A stretch of 64,000 nucleotides of DNA from Macrolepiota albuminosa (lineage: Eukaryota > Basidiomycota > Agaricomycetes > Agaricales > Agaricaceae): NCBI GenBank assembly GCA_027475525.1, contig JAMWFC010000101.1, forward strand, positions 133,101 to 197,100, read 5' to 3'. Below, in pieces: positions 1 to 11,761 of the stretch; positions within the stretch are counted from its first letter, which is position 1; each line of letters opens with the position of its first letter. The notes under the pieces are model-generated. The model ran no database searches, was not told the origin of the DNA, and worked only from the letters and a program-made list of their open reading frames with translations. A program made the translations under genes and the position numbers.

Positions 1-151
1 ATTCTAATAGTCATGCCTTCATCTGCATACCAACCAACAACAGTCCAACTCAACATGCCCATCTCTCTAAATTGAAGCACATCTGCATCGTCCACATGCT
101 TCAAATCATGCTTTCTGGCCTTCCTAGAGAGACAACGATTAGAAAGCAGAA

Positions 152-409
152 TTAAGCGGACAAATATACAACAAATAGAGGATGGATAGGGAATGGAAGG
201 AGTACCAACTTGCGCTGAATTTCTGGTGGATTTCCTTTTTTGCTCCATTCTGCTGCCATCTTCCGTAAACAACTTTCCTCCTGCGGTGTGAGTTGATGCA
301 TAACATTTTTGACAGCCACATTATATTGTGCAAATGCATCCAATCCCAAGGCATTGTGATCCTTACCCCTCAACAAGTTCTGGATCTCCTCGTTTATCTC
401 CTTTGCCAT
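152..409 (-). pseudogene. Fragment of a transposon-associated fungal ORF
   Basis: An open stretch of about 85 codons, beginning with the residues MAKEINEEIQNLL and containing a charged segment ending in PPEIQRKL. It has no start-proximal regulatory signal and no convincing exon partners, and it sits in AT-rich repeat-laden sequence upstream of a decayed KDZ transposon. The charged, helix-rich style resembles small proteins often found beside KDZ transposons in mushrooms, but this is an impression and not a domain match. It may equally be a chance ORF. Confidence 0.25.
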
Positions 410-1223
410 TGTCTGCCGAACAACATTTCACAGTAAAGTTTTCAGGAGCACTTTTGGATCTTTATGCTGATAATAAAGGCGCCAGCAATTCTTGATATAC
501 TGGACAACCTTCTATTCAAGCAAATGATGTCTAGTTCTTTGCAATGAGTTGCTGTACCTACTTTGATTCTCTCTATCTACTCTTCCCCTGTCTTTGGCTT
601 TGTCCTCTTAGTGGCCCAGTAGTTGAAGATATCTGTTAGAATTTTATCCTTCAAGATAGCAGTCCAAGCTTAAGGAGTAGTTGAGGAGCGGTAGAGTTCC
701 TTGTATGGTTCAAAGATAGATCTTTCTTCCGCTGTAAATATCGGTTCCACTCGTCTTTTCTTTGGTGAAAATATTGGTTCAGGTGGTTGCAGGAGGGCAG
801 ACATGTTTGTAGACAATATAACTTTCTGCAACCACACAGTTCTCAACTAAAAGATCACATGATAAAATATAGATTTTCCATTTAGTATCCATTGATGACA
901 AACAGATTCCGTTTGTCTTCAACGGATAGGGTCCGCTGTCTGCTGGTATCTGGCCCGTCCAAATTAGGCATATTGCTGATATCAATGAGTGATCTCATTA
1001 GATCTCCGGTACAATGGCTAGGTCCTGGCCATAGATATTTTGATCATGAACCTGAACTCTCTAAAGAAACGCAAGTGACCAAAAACAACAGTCATCAGAC
1101 AAAGGGACCTCATCCTGTTTGCTGAGGAAAGAACACAACTCACTCAGAATACACAAGGGTTGCCAGTCCTCATAACACAACGGCTACTACTGGGTCCTGT
1201 TCCCATTGTAACTGGTGCACCAT

Positions 1224-1377
1224 CTGCAGCATTTGCAGATGATGATAACTTTGCACACTTAGACAATAATCCAATGGTAGATAATGTAGATGATACAATG
1301 CTGCAGCATTTGCAGATGATGATAACTTTGCACACTTAGACAATAATCCAATGGTAGATAATGTAGATGATACAATG
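1224..1377. repeat. Perfect 77-bp tandem duplication no. 1
   Basis: Copies at 1224-1300 and 1301-1377 are identical. They lie upstream of the KDZ remnant. One of twelve duplications of exactly this length in the window; probably an assembly join that kept its overlap twice. Confidence 0.95.
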
Positions 1378-2271
1378 CCCGTATCTATAAGACATGTAAA
1401 GGTGATTTGAATATATGCTATTATTGAGAGTGAATTATTCAAGTTCATATATAGACACAGGCAGATTATCTTAACGACTTCATCAACCATGTTCCACAGT
1501 TGCTCAATAGATTGCTTGGTCATGAATCAATGGATGATGTTACTGATTGCCTTGCTTGTCCTGGCTATTACCTCGCACAATGGTGATGCCGTGATTGTGT
1601 TGGGTCAAGAATATTCTGTCGCGGATATTTCTGCCCCATGCACAACTCCAACCTGTTTTACCGACCTGAAGTATGGAATGGTAGGTATTTCCAACCAATG
1701 AATATGTCAGATACTGGAGGGTATTTCTATATCCAACACAATTCATTGCATGCAAACTGTCATCAAGAGAAGGTCAGAGTCAGAGCTTTTGAGGACCACA
1801 AGCAGAAAAAGGACATTCAGGAGCAAGAGTTTCTACGACTCAAATATCAACTGGATGTTGAACTTCCATCAGCGGATAGCGATCCGGGACATCCGGCAGC
1901 GCATCCATCCATGACTTCAGATTTCCTGAGCAGACTTCAGGATGCCAGCCTTGATCAAATCATGGAAGAGGAAGAGCAACAGGAACCAGAGAATAATGTG
2001 CCAATAGAAGATATTCCAGAAGATCGGCCAGCCACGAATGGGTTCTGTATAGACAGATATGATTGCTTTGGAAATCCAATACAACAGATTGTTCACACAA
2101 CTGGAGTACACTACATCACTGTCATTTCATGTGAGTGTTCTGGGATGGATGTCTTGGTGGAGGATACCATCCGCTCGCAGCTGGTCCCCAGTACATTTGA
2201 TCGGACACAAACATATTTTACAATGGCTGTGCTGGACAACTTTTGTCTGACAAATCTAGAGTGCAAAGCAT

Positions 2272-3201
2272 TGATAACGTCTAAAGTTTGGTCAGTAACA
2301 AATATAACTATAGTGTTACCATACCAAAGGCTTGCGTTGGGCGTGCTATAAGTGATGAGAGGAGTTCCGGGCAGGTCCCAGAGAGCGCGTCTATGAGAAT
2401 AAAGTAAAGTTGGAAAAAGAGTCAGCAAGTGTCAAGCGCTAAGACAAAGCGCCTATGAAAGAAGCGGTAAGTGAACATGGCAATAGGAGCAGCAAAGAAC
2501 ACGGTAAGCTTAGCGAAGTCTAAGCGTTGTTAATGCCTGCCATATCTGCAAGGCACGAGGGTGTCGAGTGTTAGCGAGAGTCTGCAACTGCCGATGACTT
2601 TGACGTTGCCAACCGTAAATGAGACTTGGACCGTAAGAGAGACTGGGGTAAGGGGAGCAGGAAACTCTGTTCTTTAGTGATGTATGTACAAGTCGGTAAG
2701 TACTTTTATACTACAATGAGTTCACCGTCGCCAGTGACTAATAGCACCAAAGTGCAGTAAACTAGAAAATTTTATAGGGGTAGCTCCAATGGTTTCAGAT
2801 CCCTACCGTCCATTCAAGACCCTTAGTGGTGTCAGGTGGCAGATCGCAACGCTAAACCATCAATCCATCATTCTTCTGTTTGTCAACATTCCTAAGCGAT
2901 GTCAGGTGCCAAATCAGGGCACTAAGCAGTGTCAGCCGCCAAGGTCAAACGCCAGGCTGTCCGTCAGTTTTTGATAAATCATCAATCTTCTCGCTAAGCA
3001 CTGTCGTCAGTGACTGATGCCATCTGTCAGTTGTCATTCTTGCTGCCATCAGCGCTATTCTTGATCGGATCTGCTTCTTGCCGTACCTGGCCATCAAATA
3101 TTGCCAAAATTGGATAATTAGCGTGCGCTAAGGTATCCTGAGTTGGTGCCACATTGCCGTAGCCTGCCGTTGATGCGCTGATCCTGTATGGGGTCCTATC
3201 A
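2272..3201 (+). mobile_element. Family C solo LTR-like element, copy 1 (inside KDZ)
   Basis: Starts TGATAACG and ends CCTATCA, with the 4-bp direct repeat GCAT on both sides (2268-2271 and 3202-3205). It shares its 5' end and internal words such as CAGGTCCCAGAGA and the 3' part with copies at 22344-23410 and 50917-51868. It splits the KDZ frame directly after NLECKA, and the frame resumes as SAYQY once the element and one GCAT are removed, which fixes both ends. No internal coding region or second LTR is visible, so it is a solo LTR or a non-autonomous element. Confidence 0.85.
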
Positions 3202-3770
3202 GCATCCGCCTACCAGTACTGACAGAAAATTGCAAGAATAACTTCCCCGATTGCATCTTCTGGTGAGGTGGATAACTTTGACCATAAGCTATGACAAATT
3301 TCTCGTTCATGGTGGTGGCTGAAGAAGTTGAAGTGGGCAGGCTTTGGCCATGATGAATTGAGGCATTCCAGAGTGCCAGACCGTGATGAACTTGCAATAT
3401 TCTGTCTAACTTGTCCCCAACCAGGAATCAATCTTCCATCCAACTGAGAAGAAAATCCTGTCCGGTGGAAGTTCAATTGTTCTTTAATGATGGACGGCAA
3501 CTTCAAGGCGGATTACGTCCAACATTCTAATTCTGCTCATGATGTATGGCATTCAGAAGGCAGTAGTATGATGGCCAGAAGGGATGAGCTCACCCACTAT
3601 CTCAAGCGTGCAAAGGAACAGCCAACGGTGAGTGACATTCTTTAACTCTACCTGTCTGCCATCTGCTCATCAATTCAATTCTGTCCGTCAGCCGTCTGCT
3701 GGACCTCTGTCTATCCAGAGAGCCGCTTGTGAAAACACATTCAAAACTATTGAAAAGGCCCTGATGATGA

Positions 3771-3924
3771 ACAAGTCATGCGACATTACTGGTATTGTTG
3801 CAACAGCATGTACATGGCACGGCTGCTTTGCTCCTAATAGTGTAACAACAAGTCATGCGACATTACTGGTATTGTTGCAACAGCATGTACATGGCACGGC
3901 TGCTTTGCTCCTAATAGTGTAACA
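3771..3924. repeat. Perfect 77-bp tandem duplication no. 2
   Basis: Copies at 3771-3847 and 3848-3924, at the 3' end of the KDZ remnant. The second copy is read out of frame because 77 is not a multiple of three. Probably an assembly artefact. Confidence 0.95.
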
Positions 3925-4059
3925 ACACATCGGACGAGTAATTTAATCCTTAGTTACTATAATTCTTGGCTTTTCTGTTGATTATTTTTCATCAAGATTA
4001 ACCGTTCCATTGTGCCACTAACAAATCCATTATAAATTTGTTTAATCTGTTACCTCCAG

Positions 4060-5262
4060 TTGTGCATTAGAAGGAACATAAACTGATAATATTCAGCTAG
4101 ACCACAGGACATTCTGTGGATTATATATAAATATCACTTTAGTATTGTGTACTAGGCTACAGTACTTTACTACAGACATTTCAAGTTTGAACAGGACTCA
4201 GGTCTACTAAGATTAACCGTCCTATTGTTTTGTTCTGTTATGCCACTTTCATGAACGCAAAAAACCACACACTATTCAACAATTACACAAGGAGGACTCA
4301 AACCCTTGAATTGTGCAGTAGAAAGAATATAGACTGACAATATTTTGCTAGACCACAGGACGTTGTAAAAATTACAACCTTATTTTGTTTATCATACTGT
4401 GTAGTAAATAACAATTAGTAAAACAAAGTTATGTCATGTCTAATGATGTGCACTAGTGGGATTCAAACCCGGCTCTTGTGGTAAATAACAATTAGTAAAA
4501 CAAAGTTATGTCATGTCTAATGATGTGCACTAGTGGGATTCAAACCCGGCTCTTGTGCACAATATGAAATATTAATATATCAATATTCCATTGGACCACA
4601 GGTCCTTACCAAAAATTAGTACAGTGTACATGTAGTGCAAAGATCAGTAAATAACAATTAATAAAGCGAAGTCGAGTCATGTCTAATATGCACTAGCAGG
4701 ATTCAAACCCACCTCTTGTGCACAATATGAAATATCAATGTATCAATATTCCATTGGACCACAGGTCCTTATCAAAAATCAGTATAGTTTACATGTAGTG
4801 CAATAATGCAGCAGTATAAAAAGACACCATTATATGTCATTATGGTAGACTAGGGAAGTCAAACTCGCTACTCCACACAATACTGAAAATTGAGTGGGTC
4901 AGATCAACTACCACAGGTGCTTACTACAGGTCAGTACAATGTGCATGTACAGCAAAAATGCACCTGTATAAAAACACACCATTAGACTCCGTTAAGGTGG
5001 AGTAGGGGGAGTAGAACCCACCGCTGTACATAATATCAAATATTAATAAATGAATATTCCACTGAGAGGCAGGTTTGACTCCCACTAGTGCACATTATAT
5101 AATAGCAGCAAACCACTAACATCTGCTAGTATGAACACTGTTCTGACTTCTAAGTAAGTGCCTGTAGTACAATGGAATATTGATAAATTGATATTTCATA
5201 TTGTGCATAAGAGGTGGATTTGACTTCTGCTAGTGCATATTATATAATAGCGGCAGGCTGCT
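4060..5262. repeat. Array of diverged tRNA-like repeat units
   Basis: Several diverged units recur. Read on the minus strand, each clear unit has a TGGTCCAATGG word (good match to a polymerase III A box) about 50 nt before GGTTTGAATCC (a B box with one C to T change). Clear minus units have B/A boxes at 4536-4546/4588-4598 and 4699-4709/4751-4761. More decayed ones lie near 4293-4357 and 4861-5060, and a plus-oriented unit is at about 5160-5250. The layout resembles tRNA-Arg-derived SINE heads, but the acceptor stem does not pair, so these are not functional tRNA genes. About 120 bp after each B box is shared poly-unit sequence including CCTGTATAAA. Confidence 0.6.
4404..4557. repeat. Perfect 77-bp tandem duplication no. 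3
   Basis: Copies at 4404-4480 and 4481-4557, inside a tRNA-like unit. The perfect identity contrasts with the 10-25% divergence among neighbouring units, so it is a separate and more recent or artificial event. Confidence 0.95.
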
Positions 5263-5560
5263 GACATCTGCTAGCATTATTAGTTTGATCTATTCAAAAC
5301 TCCAGAGATTTCTGCAGAGGGATAGGCTAGTACAAATTTGCACATGTATTTCTTCTAGTGCATGTAACAAGTTGATGATGCACTGTGGCTGGCTACCTTT
5401 GGACTGGTCTTTGTGAAAAAAATAGCCAGCCCTGGTGTATTGTCACTTGTTACATATGCTGCAATAAACACATGCATAAGCTCCTCTATCCTATCTTTCT
5501 TCAGTAATTTCTAGGGTTTTGAAAGAATCAACTTAATGATGCTAGCAAGCAGATGAATAA
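5262..5560. mobile_element. Large imperfect palindrome (foldback / MITE-like element)
   Basis: The left arm (about 5262-5396) and right arm (about 5423-5560) are reverse complements with scattered mismatches. Clear paired words are GCTAGCATTATTA with TTAATGATGCTAGC at the ends, ATGTAACAAGT (5362-5372) with ACTTGTTACAT (5447-5457), and GGCTGGCTA (5387-5395) with TAGCCAGCC (5423-5431), leaving a loop of about 27 nt. No coding potential is seen. It is flanked by tRNA-like units in opposite orientation, so it may be a MITE or a composite inverted repeat. Confidence 0.65.
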
Positions 5561-5584
5561 ATATTTTACAGGGCTTACAGGCCC

Positions 5585-5760
5585 TATTATTTGTCATTTT
5601 ATATAGGACTAGTCAGTATGATGTACATGTAGAGTAAAAATGGACCTGTATAAAGACACACCATTAGACACCATTAAGGTGGAGTAGGGGGAGTAAAACT
5701 CGCTGCTGTACACAATGTTGAATATCAATACATAAATATTCCACTGGACCACTGAGTGCC
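5585..5760 (-). repeat. tRNA-like repeat unit beyond the foldback element
   Basis: This unit is related to 4910-5060: both carry CCTGTATAAA, an ACACACCATTAGAC word and GGTGGAGTAGGGGGAGTA. A minus-strand A-box-like word is at 5741-5751. The B box is decayed (AAACTCGC instead of AAACCC). Confidence 0.55.
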
Positions 5761-7304
5761 ATCCTCTCCACTCTCCACACTACCTCACATGCCACTTCCA
5801 TATGCCACATGTACTCCACTTCCCTCCTCTCCTCTGATCTGACATCTGACATCTGCTACATCTGCTGGTGTGCCAGTGAACACTCATGCTCCTCCTCTTC
5901 TCTCTTTCTTCTCTTTCTTCCCATCTTCATCCTCTTCTGCCACCCTCCATGCTTTCTGAGACACCACTCCATGTGGCAAATATCCATGCACCCTCTTTCC
6001 TTCTCTCCTGCCCTGATGCCAGACAATGCCAGGGGTTGCTGACAGATTCCTATAAATGCCAACAGATATCAGTGGATATTCGGCAGATGCCAACAAATAT
6101 ACAATAGATGCCAATAGATGCTAGTGGGTTCCAATGGCTGCCAACAAACTCTGACAAATGCCAGCTGATGGCAAATGATGCCAATGCTTCTTTCAAGCCA
6201 TAAAAACTCTTTTGGGAGGTATGCCATCCCTCTTCCACCTCAAAATATCTATACAGGGACCTGTGGGGACGTAGGTGAGCAGCCATTCATTGTGTTATCT
6301 GACTTTTGATTTTATTTATTAATAACAGACTTATGGTGCAATAGTTAAATCATCAGTGCGTTCTGTTGCTGGAGGCTTTTCCAAGGCCAAGAGTTCAATT
6401 TCTCCTCATAGGCATCTAGCAGACATGAAGAGTTACCTTTTTCTTTAGTCCAACCAGCCTCCATGGACCTATGTAGGCCCCTGCAGATATCTGCTGGTGC
6501 TCTGCACAGGCTTGCATGGGCCTGCATAAGTTTGAGTCGGTCAATGTAGGTCTGCATAGATGTCTGCTGGTGGCTTGCATAGGCCTGCATATGTCAGCAG
6601 GGCCCTTTTATAGATGTATGCTGGCATCAGAGGTGGAAAAAGGAGGGAAGGAGAGGTGAATAGCCTTAAGTTATTGTAGGGAGGAAGGGAAAGAGAAGAG
6701 AAGTAGAGAACTTTAAGAAAAGTTTATTCATGCCATAACATCCACCAATGAGAGGTTTTCCCTCATGGGTTAATGGCTACTGATGCACGTTGACATCTGC
6801 TAGTGTCTACTGGCATCTACTAGGTCTGCATGCACATGTGTGTGCCTGCCTTTTATCAATCTACTAGACCATGTCATACAGCACATTGTAACATGTCCAT
6901 AGCTCTGTATTCTACAGCACTATGGGGACTGCTCTGCTATAATATAGCGGACTCTACTAGATACATATATTACAGTACAAAGCAAGTTCCTGTACAACAT
7001 ACAACACATACTGTTGTGATGCCTTACCTGTCACAAGCCTTCTCTGCTTTATTGATAGCCACAGGACTACAACAAACTCATATGGAAACCCATGCACTGG
7101 CACCAGACCATGAGTCCAATGCATCAGCAACAATGATCATACATCATAGTCATTGCATGACATTGTAGCTTGCCTTCCTCTCAACTTCTACAGTGATATC
7201 TGGTTTCAAAGCCTTGCTATACAATTGCAAGTCACTCTCAACCCTCAATCTGAGATTTAGCTGCCTCATATTTGGTGAAATGTTTTGGCATAGTCTATTT
7301 GTAT
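5761..7304. other. Non-coding low-complexity and minisatellite-like stretch
   Basis: Positions 5761-6030 are a CT-rich strand. Positions 6030-6190 repeat words such as GATGCCAA in a degenerate way, and 6440-6600 and 6780-6840 are rich in TCTGCTGG and CCTGCATA words. I see no gene. Open frames here are low-complexity shadows. Confidence 0.5.
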
Positions 7305-7458
7305 GCTTGTAATTCAACTTGACTATCTATCATATTGCAAAGTTTCAGTTGTAGCCTCATAGTATGTGGCAGTGCTGTGTAGCTTGTAATTCAACTTGAC
7401 TATCTATCATATTGCAAAGTTTCAGTTGTAGCCTCATAGTATGTGGCAGTGCTGTGTA
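7305..7458. repeat. Perfect 77-bp tandem duplication no. 4
   Basis: Copies at 7305-7381 and 7382-7458 in intergenic AT-rich sequence. A diverged third relative at about 7565-7615 shows that the sequence is itself part of an older repeat. Confidence 0.95.
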
Positions 7459-9469
7459 GCAGTGCAGGTGCTTGACAAGTCAACTTATGCACAGCCACAA
7501 TTACAATCATGCATGCACATGTCTTGCAAGTCACCATAATATTAGCATATTCTATTGTAGACTGGTAATTCAACTTCACCGTCTCCAATATTACAAAGTT
7601 TTGACTGCAGCCTCGTAGTTTTGTATGTGATGTTATTGTGATTTCTTTTCTTTGTTTTTTTTTATGCTAAAAACAACAACACTCAAATGAACTCAACATG
7701 TCTTTCTTTTCTGAAGAATTAATCTTTTGCCTCAATTACTGCATCTTTAGGCCTCCAATGAAGCCTCAAAAAATAGCATGTATCTATATAGCTCTGTTAT
7801 TATATCTGATGAGTCAACTAACATGTGTACTAATTACTTTACTAAACCACTAAATACAGACTACAGAAAACATTCAAAAAGTCGATTGCATTTCTTCAAA
7901 TATAACTACTGGTATCTCTCTTAGTACATAAAACTAGACATTTTGTTTATAAGTATCAGCCACGCAAACACTAAAGATTTCACTTAAAATGAAGCAATAG
8001 AGACCATCAGAGGTCAACATCTAATGTTTATAGTAAGATTGGCATAAGAAAGTATCCGCTTTGTTTATTGAAAGTCTACAAATGATATTGTTTTGATCTT
8101 TTTGTATATAATCTTTTGAATTTGTGTTTTAGTACATGATGGAAGGTAATGAATATATAATATGTACTTCAAGATGTTTGGCTTTACAGTTAGAGGGTGT
8201 TTTGTTGCTCTCCTGAGAACTATGTTCATGGTGTTTTCTATATATTCAAAAGTTGCTTAAGCATGCTTTCATGCAAATCTAGCTCCTACTCCCTCTTAAT
8301 CCTCTCTAATATTTTAGTGGTGGCTTCTGTTTGGATATCCGTTAGTTCAGTATTGCTCAGGTTGGTTGATTTTTGTATTGTGGCTTTTTTGGTGTAATGT
8401 CATTGAAGACTCACAAAGTTTACATCTTTCTCAAATGTGATGCACTCTCTAGTCTGTCTTCTTTTTGCAACATCTCTTTTTGTTTGCAACATACAAATAT
8501 TAACATCCTCAACTTTGCCCTCATGCTCAAGCACCTTATTTGGCATATAAATAGATATCTCAAATTAGCCTGTGATATTGCATTGCATGCCATACATGCA
8601 AAATGCATCATCCTTTCATGCCAAGGTTCATTCAATTGGCATGTCAGTACCAGTTGACCTTCAAAGATAACAAGGAGTGGTCTGCATTCTACACTCCAAG
8701 TCTTAAGATCTGCTTATATCTTAACCATGTCATTGACAAATATATACTCTAATCTTTCATCTGATTTTGTCATCACATCACTAGTGCCACATACTATAAA
8801 AACAAGGGCAAATAGCATCTCAAAGTGCACCGCCTTGCTCAAGATGGCTACCAATAATGAAGAATAGGATGAAATAAAGAAAATAAGGAAGAAAGTATTT
8901 GACAAGTATATCAACAAACTTTATGGTCTTGATTTCAATGACCTGGTAAGTTATGAATCTCCTTTGTTAGTTCAAAGATTAATCTAAACCTGTTGCAGGT
9001 GAGTGATCTTTCAACATGGTTTAAATATACTCCAGTGCAATTAAATAACTTTATATTGACATCAGTGGAGATTTTAATAGTGACAAACCAGGAGCTCAAT
9101 AAATATATAAGCATTATACCAAATACATTAAGAGACATAGTACCAAAGATCAGCAAAGTAGTTTCAATTTTGAGCCATGTGCTTGATTTTTCCCCAGATA
9201 AAAGCTGCCAAAACAGCTCCAAAAGCATAGCAAGGGAAATTATAAGATGGGGAGTCAAAATGAAGCATCTATTTAGTTGCCACAAAGAGCGTCAACAACT
9301 CCTTTTCAAATAATGTAAATGTTTTCTTTCTTCAACTAATAGTCTTCTAGCTTCTTGAAGTAATCTAATTGTGCCTGTCAATCCTATTCCTATCTTAGTC
9401 AAAGTTAGCTTTGTAGATTTATGAAATGAACATACTTTTGCATCCATATTAATACTACTACTCATAGGC
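7459..9469. other. AT-rich stretch without a recognisable gene
   Basis: Only short open frames interrupted by stops are present. A weak coding-like run on the plus strand near 8845-8945 (residues KKVFDKYINKLYGLDFNDL) has no recognised family. I regard the stretch as decayed repeat DNA. Confidence 0.4.
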
Positions 9470-9856
9470 TCAGTAGGCTCTTTGACATGCAATTTTTGTC
9501 ATGTAGTCTTTAGCAGGAGTTCTGCAAGATATAGTACCTCTTAGCAACTCTTTCCTGCACCTCTGAGTGCTTTCCTTTAGCAACTCTCTTTTGCACCTCT
9601 TAGCACCTTCCTTAACGACTTTCTCATATCTCCTAGCACTATTTCTTAGCAACTCTTAGTGCTTTCATATTGCATTTTGGAGTCTTACACAAATGCCTCC
9701 AATCACCTACTTTCCTTGCCACCAATCTCTTGCCTACCATGTGTTCTCTGGGACCTGTCTAGGACTCTCTCACATATTTAGCATGCTCAAAGCTATATTG
9801 ACTAAGTAGCTGTACTAGTGATAGTGCATGCCTCTAGCCTGATTTGGGCATAATCA
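9470..9856 (-). mobile_element. Family C LTR fragment, inverted
   Basis: On the minus strand it begins TGATTATGCCCAAAT at 9856. It then matches 22370-22470 closely, through CACTATCACTAGTA and AGACAGGTCCCAGAGAAC, and later the GCTAAGAGG-rich stretch of 22620-22740. Similarity fades below about 9470, so the 3' part is lost or too diverged to see. Confidence 0.7.
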
Positions 9857-11761
9857 ACGGCCCTTTCCTTTTCCTTCTTGAAAACTGCATTAAGAGGCAT
9901 GTGCAATATTGTATCTGATTCAGAATTATCTTTGCCAAAGAAGATAGGTGATATTGTATTTTCTCGTTCATTGCACCTTATTGAAGGTGTAGGAGGATTC
10001 ATGAAGTCTGAGGCTACTAATTGAACTCATGGAGAAGGAGCAGGCTTGGTGCATTGTTGATTCCTACAAAAGATCTTTAGCTTGTTCTCAAGTGCAAAGA
10101 AACCAAATAGGTCCACATCTGAATTTGCATCTGATGCTGCAGTTGTGTCAAATTGTGGGTCGTCAGGTTCAGACTCTAACTGCTCCAATGAAACAAATGG
10201 CAAAATAGGTTGCATATAAATGGTGAATGGTTGAGAAGAAGTTGACGGTAGTAATGAAGATGGAAGTAATATCAATGCTGGTTTATGTCTTGGATCTGGA
10301 GTTGAACAACAATTTACAGAACTCTGAGTCGAACATAGTGGATTATAACGATCAGTAATATTTGATGTGCCTAACTAGACAAAACTATTTTCCTTCTCTT
10401 TTCAATTTGCGCAGTTGTAGTTTAAATTGTAAGAGGAGTCCTGGGGCAGCTGAAGATCAGATGAAGGAGGATAAGAGCCAGTCAGAGTTGATCTGCTCTG
10501 CAAAAACTAAGGATTAATATACATACGTCTTGAATTTCCTGCTTTTACACCACACAACTACTACTACCTTACATGCCTGCTATCTTTTCCATTTTGGCCT
10601 TGCTCCACATTTGGAGCTTTATATTTCATTTAAAAAGACCAGAAATAGAAGATGAGCAGGTTAGGATCATGGATAAGTTTTGGGCCTACTATGTCAAATA
10701 CTTGCTTGTAGTTTATAATTTTTGCTATCATTGTGCTGTTTTTATAATTTCTCTTGAAAAGTCAATTGCCTTAAGCACATTAGTACTTGCCTGAAGAAGT
10801 CTATTACCAAACTTTTCATGACATTTTGCAGCTTAATGATGGCTGCCATGGCATTACCTCAAGGAAAATATGTTGTTAACAGGTTTGCTATGTATATGAT
10901 CGAGTTATGTGGCATGTCATCATCTATTACAACAGCATTGGCCATCATTTACATTGTAATGCCAGATATCCTTAAAATCTTATGCCCATCAATCATGCTG
11001 AACTTCTTGTCTCCAAGCTTTGTCTTTATTTTTCTTGTTACAGCTATCTTTATGACCTTCACTGTTTACACTAGCTGCATTGCTATTTTTTCTATTGTAA
11101 TTGCTTCTCATCCCTATATAATCATTCCTTTCATCATCATTTTTGCATTGGCTGTTCTTTTATTTTCAATGAAAGCTTTTCTTGATTTCCCCTGCCATTT
11201 AATTTTTTTATGTGAGCGCCTTCTTTTGTTATTACTAACACATTTCATGTACTGCATAAACCAATATATTGTTGCCTATTGCTGCATCAGCTGCACGTGA
11301 GTGTACCAGACCAATGAGGAAGAAGATCAGTGTGTGCTTGTCATATAATCAGTGCCACACTCATCAACATGACAGTGTTTCTAATTGATCTTTCTTGAGA
11401 AATATTTAGAGAATTTCTAATTGGTTTTTTTTTAGAAATATATCATGTTTTTCCAATTTATTTTTTTAAAACAACACAAAGAAATTTTATTGAAAAACAT
11501 TTGATAGAAAAATTACAAAGGTAACTTTAGAAAAACCAAAAGATACATGTGCCATATTCTCTAAGAAACAGTTTAGAAACACAATTTGTGTTCCCTGTGT
11601 ATTTCTTAAGAAATAGAGAAAGAAAATTTTTAAAAATAGCTCAAGAAACACATAAAAAAACACAATAAGTGTTTTTTTACTATTTCTCAATTTATACTTT
11701 TAGTTTTTCCAGAGAAACACTTGTTGGAAGTCACATGACCTGTTTCTAACAGATGTTTCTC
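9857..11761. other. AT-rich stretch with hydrophobic open frames, no recognised gene
   Basis: The plus-strand open frames at 10573-10794 and about 10818-11300 encode strongly hydrophobic residues. T-rich DNA does this by chance, and no family motif or intron structure supports a gene. Positions 11380-11760 are AT-rich with many GAAACA/TGTTTC words in both orientations, bordering a solo LTR. Confidence 0.35.

Larger units (their letters stand above)
1460..3930 (+). pseudogene. KDZ-family transposase with CxC2-like N-terminal region, broken and LTR-interrupted
   Basis: Kyakuja-Dileera-Zisupton transposases carry a cysteine-cluster (CxC2-like) domain followed by a large DDE-type core. The N-terminal part is seen as VWNGRYFQPMN near 1670 and as HYITVISCECSGMD then FTMAVLDNFCLTNLECKA at 2105-2270. 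After an inserted LTR (2272-3201) the same protein resumes with SAYQY, then WWWLKKLKWAGF around 3310, CPQPGINLPS around 3415, MDGNFKADYVQHSNS near 3490 and CDITGIVATACTWHGCF near 3780. The WNG, NLECKASAYQ, DGNFKA and ATACxxHGCF words are typical of the family. Several stops (for example TGA after SAYQY) and loss of sequence beyond 3930 make it non-functional. The boundaries are approximate, because family ends were not recognised. Confidence 0.85.

Noticed and set aside
4060..5760. Functional tRNA genes
   Set aside because: A and B boxes are visible but the acceptor and T stems do not pair properly and units are diverged copies; SINE-like heads are more likely.
10818..11300. 160-codon hydrophobic plus-strand frame, possibly a membrane protein
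   Set aside because: T-rich DNA gives hydrophobic translations by chance; no motif, no splice structure, located in a repeat island.
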